DNA from: an uncultured Myxococcales bacterium
GTDB lineage: Bacteria > Myxococcota_A > Bradymonadia > UBA7976 > UBA1532
Direction of reading: 5' to 3'
Length of the DNA: 51,986 bases
NCBI GenBank assembly: GCA_903847385.1
Contig: CAINDO010000450.1
Coordinates: 1-51,986 of the forward strand
A program made the position numbers and the translations under genes. The notes below the pieces were generated by a model. It saw only the letters and a list, made by a program, of their open reading frames with translations, made no database searches and was not told the DNA's origin. Below are positions 33,429 through 42,328 of the stretch, one piece after another (the first letter of the stretch is position 1; the number at the start of each line of letters is the position of its first letter).

Positions 33429-36107
33429 TCAGGTCGCGCTGGCGAGCTCGCCGATGCGGGTGCGGGACGCGCTGAGGCGGGCGATCTCGTCCACGAGCTC
33501 GGCCTCGCGCTCGCGCTCCTTCTCGATGATGTCCTCGGGGGCGCGCGCCACGAAGGCCTCGTTGCCGAGCTTCTTGCGGATGCCCTCGAGGTTGCCGTTG
33601 GCCTTGGCGAGCGCCTTGTCCAGGCGCGCGAGCTCGGCGGCGATGTCGATCAGGCCCACGACCGGCACGTGGACCTCGGCCTTGCCGGCCACGGCCACGG
33701 CGGTGCCGCGGGGCTTCTCGGCGCCCTCGCCGAGCACGATCAGCGTCTCGATGCGAGCGAGCTTCTGCACGCGCGCCCGCTGGCTCTCCAGGGCCGCCAC
33801 GGTGGCGGCGTCCGGGCAGAGCACGGTGACCGTCGGCGTGGCCGCGGCCTGCAGGCTCAGCTCGCCGCGGATGTTGCGGATCGCCGTGATGACGTCGATC
33901 AGCAGGCCGACCTCGGCCTCGGCGTCCGGATCGCGGGTGAAGGCGCCGCCCTTGGGGAAGTCCGCCGTCATGAGGAACTTCGAGCGGCCGTCGGCCAGGG
34001 GCAGCGTCTGCCAGATCTCCTCGGAGGCGAACGGGATGAACGGGTGGAGCAGCCGCAGGGCGCTGTCGAGCACCTGCACGAGCGTCCACTGCGTCGCGCG
34101 CTTCTCCTCGGCGCCGGCGTCCCCGTAAAGCAGGGGCTTGGCCAGCTCGATGTACCAGTCGCACAGCTCGTTCCAGAAGAAGCCGTAGATGGCGTCCGCG
34201 GCCTTGTCGATGGTCAGGGCCTCCAGGGCGCGATCGACCTCGGCGATGGCCACGTCCAGCCGCGACAGGATCCAGCGGTCGACCATGCCCAGCCGCTCCG
34301 GGGGGGCGGCGTTGGGGTCGTAATCGGCCAGGTTCATCAGCGCGAAGCGGCTGGCGTTCCAGATCTTGTTGATGAAGTTGCGGCTGTTCTCCACGTAGCG
34401 CGGCGAGAGTTTGATGTCCCGCGGCTGCCCGGCGAGCTGCGCCAGGGTGAAGCGCAGGCTGTCCGCGCCGAGCTCGGGCAGCAGATCGAGGGGGTCGATC
34501 ACGTTGCCCTTCGTCTTGGACATCTTCTGGCCGTGCTCGTCGCGCACCATGCCGTGGAGCAGCACGGTCTTGAAGGGCACCTCACCCATGAAGTGGATGC
34601 CCATCATCATCATCCGGGCGACCCAGAAGAACAGGATGTCGAAGCCCGTCTCCATGACCGCCGTGGGATAAAACGCTTTGAGATCAGGGGTCTGCTCCGG
34701 CCAGCCCAGCGTCGAGAAGGCCCACAGACCGCTGGAGAACCAGGTGTCCAGCACGTCCTCGTCGCGGGTGATCTTGCCCGGTACCGAGGCCCCGCAGGCG
34801 CTGCAGGTCGTCGGATCCTCGCGGGTGACGTGAACGGCCTCGCAGTCGCCGCAGTAGAACGCCGGGATCTGGTGGCCCCACCAGAGTTGGCGGCTGATGC
34901 ACCAGTCGCGGATGTTGTCCATCCACTGGAAGTAGGTCTTGTCCCAGCCCTCGGGCAGGATGTTGGTCTTGCCCTCGCGCACGGCGTCCGCGGCCGGCTT
35001 GGCCAGGGGCTCGGCCTTCACGTACCACTGCTTGGAGAGCATGGGCTCGACCACGCTGCCCGAGCGCTGACAGTGGCCCAGGTTGAGCTTGTGCGGCTTG
35101 ATCTCGACCAGCAGCCCGGCCTCTTCCAGGTCGGCGACGATGCGCTTGCGGGCCTCGAAGCGGTCCAGGCCGCGGTAGGCCTCGGGGCCGTTCGCGTTGA
35201 TCTTCGCGTCCTTGTCCAGGATGGCGATCGACGGCAGGTCGTGGCGCTTGCCGACCTCGAAGTCGTTGAAGTCGTGGGCGGGTGTGACCTTCACGGCGCC
35301 GGAGCCGAAGGCCATGTCGACCAGGATGGCGTCCGCGATGATGGGGATCTTGCGGTCGGTCAGGGGCAGGTCGACCGTCTTGCCGATCAGGTGCTGGTAG
35401 CGCGGGTCGTCGGGGTGCACGGCCACGGCGGTGTCGCCGAGCATCGTCTCCGGGCGGGTGGTGGCGACGACCAGGCGCTCCTCGCTGCCCGTGACCGGGT
35501 AGGCGATGTGCCAGAGGCTGCCGTCCTTGTCCTCGTAGGTGATCTCCAGGTCGGAGATGACCGTCTGGCAGCCGGGCGACCAGTTGACCAATCGGTCCGC
35601 TCGATAGATCAGGCCCTCTTCATAGAGCCGGACGAAGACCTCGCGCACGGCGTGCGACAGCCCGTCGTCGAGCGTGAAGCGCTCGCGCGTCCAGTCCACG
35701 GAGCAGCCCATGGCCTTGATCTGGCCCGTGATGCGCGCGTGGTAGCTCTCCTTCCACTCCCAGACCCGGGCGAGGAACTTCTCGCGGCCGAGGTCGAAGC
35801 GGGTCAGGCCTTCTTTCGCGATGTGGCGCTCGACCATCATCTGCGTGGCGATGCCGGCGTGGTCCGTCCCCGGCAGCCAGAGGGCGTTGTAGCCCGCCAT
35901 GCGGCGATGGCGGATGAGCACGTCCTGGATCGTCACCGTCAGGGCGTGGCCCATGTGCAGCGAGCCCGTCACGTTCGGTGGCGGGATGACGATCGTGAAG
36001 GGCGGCTTCTTGGAGTGGGCATCGGCGACGAAGCAGTTGGCCTCCATCCAGGCGGCGTACCAACGGGCTTCGACGTCACGGTGATCGTAGGCTTTGGCGA
36101 GTTCCAT
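33429..36107 (-). CDS. valS: Valine-tRNA ligase
   Basis: 892 aa class I aminoacyl-tRNA synthetase. It has the HIGH-type motif in PPPNVTGSLHMGHAL, the KMSKS motif as KMSKTKGNVIDP, a zinc-type Cys cluster (CGDCEAVH...CSACGA), the editing domain in between and a C-terminal coiled coil of Glu/Lys/Arg. The ATG at 36107 gives MELAKAYDHRDVEARWY, as in homologs; the 33-residue upstream extension is not supported. Ends six bases from the convergent lipoprotein gene. Confidence 0.97.
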   Translation of the reverse strand: MELAKAYDHRDVEARWYAAWMEANCFVADAHSKKPPFTIVIPPPNVTGSLHMGHALTVTIQDVLIRHRRMAGYNALWLPGTDHAGIATQMMVERHIAKEGLTRFDLGREKFLARVWEWKESYHARITGQIKAMGCSVDWTRERFTLDDGLSHAVREVFVRLYEEGLIYRADRLVNWSPGCQTVISDLEITYEDKDGSLWHIAYPVTGSEERLVVATTRPETMLGDTAVAVHPDDPRYQHLIGKTVDLPLTDRKIPIIADAILVDMAFGSGAVKVTPAHDFNDFEVGKRHDLPSIAILDKDAKINANGPEAYRGLDRFEARKRIVADLEEAGLLVEIKPHKLNLGHCQRSGSVVEPMLSKQWYVKAEPLAKPAADAVREGKTNILPEGWDKTYFQWMDNIRDWCISRQLWWGHQIPAFYCGDCEAVHVTREDPTTCSACGASVPGKITRDEDVLDTWFSSGLWAFSTLGWPEQTPDLKAFYPTAVMETGFDILFFWVARMMMMGIHFMGEVPFKTVLLHGMVRDEHGQKMSKTKGNVIDPLDLLPELGADSLRFTLAQLAGQPRDIKLSPRYVENSRNFINKIWNASRFALMNLADYDPNAAPPERLGMVDRWILSRLDVAIAEVDRALEALTIDKAADAIYGFFWNELCDWYIELAKPLLYGDAGAEEKRATQWTLVQVLDSALRLLHPFIPFASEEIWQTLPLADGRSKFLMTADFPKGGAFTRDPDAEAEVGLLIDVITAIRNIRGELSLQAAATPTVTVLCPDAATVAALESQRARVQKLARIETLIVLGEGAEKPRGTAVAVAGKAEVHVPVVGLIDIAAELARLDKALAKANGNLEGIRKKLGNEAFVARAPEDIIEKEREREAELVDEIARLSASRTRIGELASAT

Positions 36108-36245
36108 GGCTCGGCGGTGTACACCAGCCGCGGGCGCCCGGGCAAGGCGGGCCCCATCGGCGAGAAAATCGACGCCCCCGAAAAAGAAACGGGCGGCCGT
36201 TTTCATAGAGCAGGGGGCAACCAGTCACCCAAACCCGGAGTACCC

Positions 36246-37271
36246 ATGAAGTCCGCCCGCTCTGCCGCCGTCACCGCCCTGCTCGCCCTCGCCGCCACCG
36301 CCCTCGCCGCCTGCGAGTCCCCCGCCGACGCCGACGCGTCCGCCGCCGGGGCTTCCGAGGGCCAGGTCAGCGTGGCCGTGGCGCCCCTGAGCCTGCCCGG
36401 CGTCAGCAATGCCTGTTACGGCCTGACCGTGCGCAACGGCGAGGGTGAGGTCGTGTGGCAGCAGTCCGGCCTGTGCTCGGACGCCTACGGCAACGGCGCC
36501 GGGGACATCGCCTATGTCGGCACCTGCGACGCCGCCGTGAACAGCAACCGCATCACGCTGGACCTCGAGGGTCTGTTCGACGCGAACGGCCTGCCCATCA
36601 AGGACTTCGCCGACCCCTGCGCGGACGGCGCCTGCACGCAGACGTTCGACTGCGTCGAGAACAGCGACGTCGCGGTCGACTTCAACCTGACCATCCTGCG
36701 GGCCCTGGGCGCCGGTTTCGTCGACGTGTCCGTGAACCTGGACGACATCTTCTGCTCGGCCAAGGTGGACTGCGACAGCCAGCTCTTGACCGACCCGCAG
36801 ACGGGCGAGCGCCTGCCCACGGTGGTGCTCGGCCTGGCCTGCTCGGCGGGCGACGGCGTCCCCACCCACCTGTACCGGACGAACGTGGAGATCGTCTGCC
36901 CGAACGAGGCGCTCGTCTTCGACCCGACGCTGAACGGCCCGGGTCAGGGCTTCGTGCTGCGCCAGGGGGCGTACACCGGGGTGCACGCCGAGCCCGGCGC
37001 GTCGACGACCTACTGGAACGTGGCGCTGGGCCTCACGCCGGGCCAGCTGCCGCCGGACTGCGTGCTGCGGACCCGCGCGACGGCGGCGGACGGGGCGTTC
37101 CCGGACGAGCTGAGCCCGGCCGGTTACCCCGTCATCGTGGCGGACGTGCCCCTCACGAACGTGGACGGCACGCTGGACTGCGGCCAGGTGCCGTTGAACG
37201 GTGCGGCGGGCGGTCTCAGCACCGTGTACGGCGCGGAGTCCACCAAGTTCCCGCACGTCCTGGCGCCCTGA
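36246..37271 (+). CDS. Exported lipoprotein, unknown
   Basis: 341 aa with signal LLALAATALAAC. The mature part has about a dozen Cys in regular spacing and a beta-rich pattern (VSVAVAPLSLPGVSNACYGLTV, VVWQQSGLCSD, and others). Similar Cys-rich secreted proteins occur in Myxococcota, but I cannot name the family. The divergent space to valS (138 bp) has an A/T-rich patch near 36190-36215 that may hold promoters. Convergent to the next gene with six bases between. Confidence 0.65.
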   Translation: MKSARSAAVTALLALAATALAACESPADADASAAGASEGQVSVAVAPLSLPGVSNACYGLTVRNGEGEVVWQQSGLCSDAYGNGAGDIAYVGTCDAAVNSNRITLDLEGLFDANGLPIKDFADPCADGACTQTFDCVENSDVAVDFNLTILRALGAGFVDVSVNLDDIFCSAKVDCDSQLLTDPQTGERLPTVVLGLACSAGDGVPTHLYRTNVEIVCPNEALVFDPTLNGPGQGFVLRQGAYTGVHAEPGASTTYWNVALGLTPGQLPPDCVLRTRATAADGAFPDELSPAGYPVIVADVPLTNVDGTLDCGQVPLNGAAGGLSTVYGAESTKFPHVLAP

Positions 37272-37277
37272 GCGACC

Positions 37278-38429
37278 TCACCCCGCGTCGGGGGCGCAGC
37301 AGCCGAACTGGTCCTGACCGGGCACGGCGAACTGCTGCGCGCAACCCGCGCCGGTGAAGGGTTTGTTGCCCTCGCTGACCGGCAGGTTCACCACGCTGGC
37401 CGTGTCGGGCCAGAAGCGCTGACAGTAGGGCACGCCGCCCTCGTTGCAGCCGCTGCTGCAGTCGTTGTCCACGGCCCACTCGCCGGCGACGCTGGCGTGG
37501 ACGTTCACCATGCCGCAGTGCGTGGCGAACTGGCCGACGAGGTGCTGTCCGGGTGGGCAGACCGGCGCCGGCGCGCAGCAGGCGTATTGCGCCTGCCCCG
37601 GGCTGGGGAAGACCTCGCCGCAGCCGCCGGTGTTGAACGGCTTGTCCTCGGGGCTCACGTCCATCTGCAGGACGCGCTGCGTCCCGGGGAACTCCATGCG
37701 GCAGTAGAGCTCGGGCTGGATGTCGCAGCCCGAGCTGCAGTCGTCGTCCGGGGCCCACTCGGCGCCGCTCGCGCGGTGCACGTTCACCTTGCCGCAGAAC
37801 GTGCCGATCTCGCCCAGGGTCACCTCGCCGAGGCCGCAAAGGTTCACGGCCGGCGGCGGGGGCACGAAGGCGTCCGGGAGCGGGATGAACGCGTCCGGGG
37901 GCGGGATGAACGCGTCCGGGGGCGGGATGAACGCGTCGGGCGTGGGCGGGATGGCCGCGTCCGGCGTGGGCGGGATGAACGCGTCGGGCGTGGGCGGGAT
38001 GGCCGCGTCCGGTGTCGGCGCGATGAACGCGTCGGGCGTGGGCGGGATGGCCGCGTCCGGTGTCGGCGCGATGGCCGCGTCCGGTGCCGGCGCGATGGCC
38101 GCGTCCGGTGTCGGCGGCACCGCTGCGTCGTACACGATGATCTGGGCGTCGGGCAGCAGCCCCACGCTCATGTCGGCGACGGGCGCGCCGCCCTCGCCGT
38201 CGTCGCCGCCCGCGCCGCCACCGCCCGAGCCGCCGTTCGCGACGGCGCCGCCGGTCTCGGCGTCCGGCAGCGTCTCGCCGTTGCCCTCGCCGTTGCTGCC
38301 GCCGGTGTTGGCGGGATCATCGCTGCTCGTGTCGACGGAGGGTGAGCAGGCGGCGAGGGAGAACGCGCCCATGATCACCCACGAGGGCAGGGTGGACCAG
38401 GTCGGCATCGGGAAAGACTTGCTGCGCAT
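37278..38429 (-). CDS. Lipoprotein with Pro/Asp/Ala repeat stalk and two Cys-rich repeats
   Basis: 383 aa. A lipoprotein signal (MGAFSLAAC) is followed by a Gly/Asn/Asp-rich stretch and then about a dozen 7-8 residue repeats (IPPTPDAF, IAPTPDAA) that should form an extended stalk. The C-terminus has two ~75-residue copies of one domain: CG.VNVH....EWA.D.DCSSGC....YC..F.P.T..V, then KPF..GGC..F..PGQ.Q..CCAP. The repeated domain is not one I recognise and is probably disulfide-rich and surface exposed. The stalk may lift the two domains away from the membrane. Confidence 0.75.
   Translation of the reverse strand: MRSKSFPMPTWSTLPSWVIMGAFSLAACSPSVDTSSDDPANTGGSNGEGNGETLPDAETGGAVANGGSGGGGAGGDDGEGGAPVADMSVGLLPDAQIIVYDAAVPPTPDAAIAPAPDAAIAPTPDAAIPPTPDAFIAPTPDAAIPPTPDAFIPPTPDAAIPPTPDAFIPPPDAFIPPPDAFIPLPDAFVPPPPAVNLCGLGEVTLGEIGTFCGKVNVHRASGAEWAPDDDCSSGCDIQPELYCRMEFPGTQRVLQMDVSPEDKPFNTGGCGEVFPSPGQAQYACCAPAPVCPPGQHLVGQFATHCGMVNVHASVAGEWAVDNDCSSGCNEGGVPYCQRFWPDTASVVNLPVSEGNKPFTGAGCAQQFAVPGQDQFGCCAPDAG
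37855..38130 (-). repeat. 21/24-nt in-frame tandem repeats coding the Pro stalk
   Basis: Units of 21 or 24 bases alternate (core GGGATGAACGCGTCCGG or GGGATGGCCGCGTCCGG on the plus strand), with small differences that encode PDAF or PDAA. All units are multiples of three. This is a coding minisatellite, not a CRISPR array: there are no unique spacers. Confidence 0.85.
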
Positions 38430-38517
38430 GGGAGACTCCAGTCTGTGTGGCTGGAGTCATCCTCTGCGAGAGTCTCGATAGTTTCGCCCCCCGGACTTTC
38501 GGGGGGGAGGCGGCGCG

Positions 38518-39399
38518 TTACTGCGCGGCCATCCGCTCGCGCACGACGCGGGCGATCTCTTCTTTGAGGATCGCCTCGGCCAGCGGAGGCAGGATCTCCC
38601 AGAGCATCTTCTCGATCTGGTCCTTGGAGAGGCCGGAGAGGGCCTCCTTCAGGGAGGCGTCGTTCACGACGACGGCGGCCGCGGCGGCCACGGGCGCGGC
38701 CAGCGGGATCGAGGGGGCCACGGGCGCGGGGGCCACGTTCGTCGGCGCGCTCTCGAAGCCGCCGGCGGGGGGCAGCTCCGGGCCCTTGAAGAACGGCCGC
38801 GTGGGCTCGTTCTGCTCGAAGGGGCTCTGCACGCCGCTGAACGGGTTGGCCGTGGCGGCCACGGGGGGCGGCGCGGGCGGACGAGGGGGCGTCGCGACCG
38901 TGGGGGCCTTGGGCGGCGGCAGCGGGGCGGCCACGGCGGCCGGGGCGACCGGGGCCGGCGCGGGGGCGGGCTTGGGCGCCTCGGGCTTCTTGGCCAGCGG
39001 GATGGCCGAGGGGGCGTCCCGGAAGAGCTGACCGTCCGGCGCGGGCTTGCCGGCCGTGGCCTGGTAGAGCGCGTCGAGCAGGTCCTGCGTGAGGAACGGC
39101 TTGTTCAGGTGGGCGTCGGCGCCGACGGCCGCGGCCTTGTCGGCGTCGAGCACCTGGTGGTGTCCCGCGAGCAGGATCACCTTGGGGCCGAGGCTCTTGA
39201 TCTGCTTGGCGAGCAGGTAGCCGTCCCCGGGCAGGTTCGTGTCCACGAGCACGACGGCGGGGTTGCGACCCCGAACGAGGTCGAGCGTCTGCGCAGCGTT
39301 CGTCGCCACTTCCAGCTGGAAGGGGTGCTTGTGGAGGGCGATCTCCACCATGCGTCGAACGGTCTTGCTGTCATCCGCCAGGACGATGGTCCCGAGCAT
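38518..39399 (-). CDS. Receiver protein with Pro-rich linker and helical tail
   Basis: 293 aa. A receiver domain (Asp9, Asp10, phospho-acceptor Asp53, Lys100; Ala in place of the usual Thr/Ser near 78) is followed by a long Pro/Ala-rich linker (~120-240) and a C-terminal amphipathic helix (IEKMLWEILPPLAEAILKEEIARVVRER). The layout recalls RomR/FrzS-like polarity proteins in Myxococcus and many deltaproteobacterial receivers with this tail; there is no DNA-binding domain. It is divergent from the diguanylate cyclase, and they may share regulation. Confidence 0.75.
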   Translation of the reverse strand: MLGTIVLADDSKTVRRMVEIALHKHPFQLEVATNAAQTLDLVRGRNPAVVLVDTNLPGDGYLLAKQIKSLGPKVILLAGHHQVLDADKAAAVGADAHLNKPFLTQDLLDALYQATAGKPAPDGQLFRDAPSAIPLAKKPEAPKPAPAPAPVAPAAVAAPLPPPKAPTVATPPRPPAPPPVAATANPFSGVQSPFEQNEPTRPFFKGPELPPAGGFESAPTNVAPAPVAPSIPLAAPVAAAAAVVVNDASLKEALSGLSKDQIEKMLWEILPPLAEAILKEEIARVVRERMAAQ

Positions 39400-39429
39400 G
39401 CACTTCTCCCATGGTCACGAGTCGGGTTT

Positions 39430-39458
39430 GCAGTAGCACCGATGCCGCGGGGGGTCAA
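39430..39458 (-). promoter_or_regulatory. Candidate promoter for the receiver gene
   Basis: On the minus strand TTGACC (39458-39453) and TACTGC (39435-39430) are 17 bases apart. The -35 is good and the -10 is weak. The start would be ~25-30 bases upstream of the ATG at 39399. Confidence 0.4.
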
Positions 39459-39497
39459 GCACGCGTGCAGGGCGCTGCCGGACCCGCCCGACTCCAT

Positions 39498-39526
39498 TTG
39501 ACGTCGGGCTTTGCCGTTCCTACAGT
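39498..39526 (+). promoter_or_regulatory. Predicted promoter for the diguanylate cyclase gene
   Basis: TTGACG (39498-39503), 17 bases and TACAGT (39521-39526) give a good match, ~75 bases upstream of the ATG at 39603. The intervening leader is A/T-rich around 39545-39580. Confidence 0.55.
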
Positions 39527-39602
39527 GAAGCAACGCACAACCCGGCGAAATGATTGTGAAAAATTCCGACCATACTGTGAGTCTTCCGTTGGGGCGGTGC
39601 CC

Positions 39603-41042
39603 ATGACCCCCGCCCGCGTGCTCGTCGCGGACGACGACCGGCTGGCCCGGGCCATCTTCGCCGACGCCCTGCGCGAGGTCGGCCACGACGTCGCCGTGGC
39701 GGCCAACGGTGTGGAGGCCCTGGCGCGGCTGGAGGCGGAGCCCTTCGATCTGCTCCTGACCGATCTGCTCATGCCCGAGATGGACGGCCTGGAGCTGCTC
39801 GAGCGCGCGAAGCAGCAGTTCCCTGCGCTGGACGTGATCGTGCTGACCAGCGTGAGCACCGCCGAGCCCGCCGTGCGCGCGCTGCGCGGGGGCGCGTTCC
39901 ATTATCTGGTCAAGCCCCTGGACCCGGAGGCGCTGCAGCTCGAGGTCCACCGCTGCCTGGAGAACCGGCGCCTGATGGCCGAAAACGCCGAGCTTCGGCG
40001 CTACCAGCAGCTGCTCGGCGCGGCGCAGCGCATCACCGCCTGCCTGGAGCTCGACCGCCTGCGCCCGCTCGCGGTCGACACGCTCGCCGCCCACGCCCAG
40101 GCGGACGCGGCGCTGCTCTTCCGCCCCGCGACGGACCGCCCGGGGCTGGAGCTGTTGGCGGCCCGCAACTTGTCGACGGCGCAGGGCACCCACCTGGCCG
40201 AGCTCCTGTGGGACCGCCACGGCGCGGCCGTGCTCCCCGCGACGGAGCCCCTGGCCGCCGACGACCTCGGTGCGCTGATCCCGGCCAGCGATGCGGGTCT
40301 GCGGCACATCGAACACGCGCTCTTCGTCCCACTTCGGCGCGAGGGCGCGCTCCTGGGCGTGGCCCTGCTGCTGCGGCGGGACGAACACCGGGCCTTCTCC
40401 GCGGCCCACGCCCGGGACGCGGCGTTCCTCGGCGAGTCCGTGGCGCTCGCCCTGGAGAACGCCGAGCGCTACCAGCAGGCCCAGTGGATCGCCCACCTGG
40501 ACGCCCTGACCGGGCTCTACAACGCCCGCCATCTGGAGCACGTGGTCGACCGCGAGATCCGCGCCCGACTCAACACCACCACGCCGTTCAGCGTGCTCTT
40601 CATGGACCTCGACCACTTCAAGCGGGTCAACGACACCCACGGCCATCAGATCGGCAGCCGCGTGCTCGTGGAGATGTCCCGCCTGCTGCGGCGCCACACC
40701 CGCGAGACGGACGTCCTCATCCGCTACGGCGGGGACGAGTTCGTGGTCATCCTGCCGGACGCCGACACCGAGACGGCCGTGCGCGCGGCCGAGCGCATCC
40801 GGGTCGCCGTCGAGGGCCACCGGTTCCTGTCCCGCGAGGGCCTGGAGCTGCGCCTCACGCTCTGCTGCGGCGTGTCCTCGTGGCCGCGCCACGCCGCCAC
40901 CCGCGAGGACATGATCCACCGCGCCGACATGGCCATGTACCACGGCAAGAAAGCCCACCGGAACGCCGTGTACGAGTACGACACCCTGCCCCCCGCGCCC
41001 GCTGCGGCGCCCGTCGTCCTGCCCCTGCACACGCCAGACTGA
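39603..41042 (+). CDS. Receiver-GAF-GGDEF diguanylate cyclase
   Basis: 479 aa. Order: receiver (DDD at 10-12, Asp54 in LLTDLLMPEM, Lys in LVKPLD), a GAF-like domain (~140-300) and a GGDEF domain. The active site GGDEF is intact at residues 376-380 and an RxxD inhibition site (RETD) lies five residues before it, so it should make c-di-GMP and be feedback inhibited. Phosphorylation of the receiver would turn it on, as in PleD/WspR-type enzymes. It has a promoter just upstream and is divergent from a receiver gene. Confidence 0.92.
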   Translation: MTPARVLVADDDRLARAIFADALREVGHDVAVAANGVEALARLEAEPFDLLLTDLLMPEMDGLELLERAKQQFPALDVIVLTSVSTAEPAVRALRGGAFHYLVKPLDPEALQLEVHRCLENRRLMAENAELRRYQQLLGAAQRITACLELDRLRPLAVDTLAAHAQADAALLFRPATDRPGLELLAARNLSTAQGTHLAELLWDRHGAAVLPATEPLAADDLGALIPASDAGLRHIEHALFVPLRREGALLGVALLLRRDEHRAFSAAHARDAAFLGESVALALENAERYQQAQWIAHLDALTGLYNARHLEHVVDREIRARLNTTTPFSVLFMDLDHFKRVNDTHGHQIGSRVLVEMSRLLRRHTRETDVLIRYGGDEFVVILPDADTETAVRAAERIRVAVEGHRFLSREGLELRLTLCCGVSSWPRHAATREDMIHRADMAMYHGKKAHRNAVYEYDTLPPAPAAAPVVLPLHTPD

Positions 41043-41069
41043 TCCGTCTCGGGAATCGTCAAAGTCCGT

Positions 41070-41098
41070 TTGAGATTAATGATTGTTTTCCGTAGGCT
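41070..41098 (+). promoter_or_regulatory. Candidate promoter for the Rrf2 gene
   Basis: TTGAGA (41070-41075), 17 bases, TAGGCT (41093-41098). The patch is unusually A/T-rich for this genome. The palindrome at 41109-41125 lies just downstream, at about the transcription start. Confidence 0.45.
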
Positions 41099-41108
41099 GC
41101 CGCGGAAA

Positions 41109-41125
41109 TTGAAAGTCACTTTCAA
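41109..41125. promoter_or_regulatory. 17-bp palindromic operator candidate
   Basis: TTGAAAGTCACTTTCAA is a perfect 8-bp inverted repeat with a one-base centre, ~70 bases ahead of the Rrf2 gene and about 10 bases after the predicted -10. Rrf2 proteins often repress their own operon through such sites, so binding here would block transcription start. It may control the whole 41194-44978 set. Confidence 0.55.
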
Positions 41126-41193
41126 CAGGCTCGGCCTGTGGATTCGGCACGTCTTCCTGGTTTCTCGGGCACGCTGCGGCACAAGGAATTCCC

Positions 41194-41613
41194 ATGTTCA
41201 GATGTCCACGCATCACTCAATACGCCCTCGAGGCCGTCCTCGATGTCGCCTGGCACGGTCGAACGGGCCCCGTGCAGTCCAAAGACATCACCGAACGGCA
41301 AGGCATCCCCCGGCGGTATCTCGAACAGGTGATGCAGGAGCTGGTGCACGCCGGTGTCCTGGTGGGCGTGCGCGGCCCGCGCGGCGGCTACCGGCTCGCC
41401 CGTGACCCCGCGGCCATCACGCTCGGCGAGGTCGCGCGCGTGATCGATGCGTTGAGCCTCGTCGAGGAGCGCAACCCCCCGGCGAGCGGCTCGGCGCTCG
41501 GGCAGCAGGTGATCGGCCCCCTGCTGAGCGAGACGCGTCAGGCCCTGGTGGACCGCCTCAACGCGCTGACGATCGACGACCTCTGTCAGCGGGCGCAGGG
41601 CGCCGGTCTCTGA
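41194..41613 (+). CDS. Rrf2 family transcription regulator
   Basis: 139 aa winged-helix regulator. N-terminal ITQYALEAVLDVAWH, the recognition region IPRRYLEQVMQELVHAGVLVGVRGPRGGYRLAR, and a dimerisation helix follow the Rrf2 plan (IscR, CymR, NsrR). The three clustered Cys that hold the Fe-S cluster in IscR/NsrR are absent; only two distant Cys occur (Cys4 and one near the end). It is therefore more like CymR or may sense by another way. A palindrome lies in its promoter, and it heads the COQ4/KAS III gene set. Confidence 0.85.
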   Translation: MFRCPRITQYALEAVLDVAWHGRTGPVQSKDITERQGIPRRYLEQVMQELVHAGVLVGVRGPRGGYRLARDPAAITLGEVARVIDALSLVEERNPPASGSALGQQVIGPLLSETRQALVDRLNALTIDDLCQRAQGAGL

Positions 41614-41671
41614 GACCCGGCCAACGGTCGGGAGTCTTTACGCCGGCGCGGGTTTCCGGCATATCGGCAGC

Positions 41672-42328
41672 GTGGCACTCAAGCTCGCGCCCATGATCGA
41701 GAACCTCCCGCACCTGCTGCGGGATCCCTTCGACGTCGAACGCGGCGTCGTCTTCTTCGACGGCGTCGTGGAGACGCCGCCCGTGCGGGCGTGGTTCGCC
41801 TCCATGGTGTCCGGGCTCTCCGCCGAGCGCCGCGCCGAGCTGGAAGCCATGACCCGCGAGCCCGTCGACCTCGACGCCCTCGGCGCCCTGCCGGAACACA
41901 CCTTCGGCTGGCACTACGCTCAACGCTTCGCCGACATGGGCTTCGACCCGGAGTTCCACCTGAAGGCATGTCCCGAGAGCGGTCGGGCGCTGGAGCGCAA
42001 CTGGCTCTACCAGCGGTTCGCCAAGCTGCACGACATGCACCATGTCATGCTGGGTGTGGACATCTCGCCGCAGGCCGAGCTCGCGCTGCAGGTGTTCCTG
42101 TGCACCAACACGCGGGACCCCGTGGCCTCGATGTTCATGTTCGCGCTGCCGGTGTTCGCCTCGCGCTATGGCCACCTGCGTCGCACCGCGCGCGGTAGCC
42201 TGCGCCTCGGCAAGGCCGGTCTCCAGGTGGCGAACCTCTTTCACTTCCCCTACGAGCGACACTACGAGACGCCCCTCACCGAGGTCCGCCGCCTGGCCGG
42301 CGTGCCCCTCGAGGGCATCCCCGTTTGA
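41672..42328 (+). CDS. COQ4-like protein
   Basis: 218 aa, GTG start. It has the COQ4 metal motif HDxxHx11E in full (HDMHHVMLGV...AE, near residues 123-139) and the surrounding helical pattern, ending FHFPYERHYETPLTEVRRLAGV. Eukaryotic COQ4 takes part in ubiquinone synthesis, recently in C1 decarboxylation/hydroxylation. Bacterial relatives are poorly known. Its stop overlaps the start of the KAS III-like gene (TTGA), so the two are tightly linked. A role in modifying a lipid or quinone-like product is inferred. Confidence 0.8.
   Translation: MALKLAPMIENLPHLLRDPFDVERGVVFFDGVVETPPVRAWFASMVSGLSAERRAELEAMTREPVDLDALGALPEHTFGWHYAQRFADMGFDPEFHLKACPESGRALERNWLYQRFAKLHDMHHVMLGVDISPQAELALQVFLCTNTRDPVASMFMFALPVFASRYGHLRRTARGSLRLGKAGLQVANLFHFPYERHYETPLTEVRRLAGVPLEGIPV

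Noticed and set aside
37855..38130. Regular short repeats that could suggest a CRISPR array
   Set aside because: Units are 21 or 24 bases, back to back, with no spacers, and encode a Pro/Asp/Ala stalk in frame.
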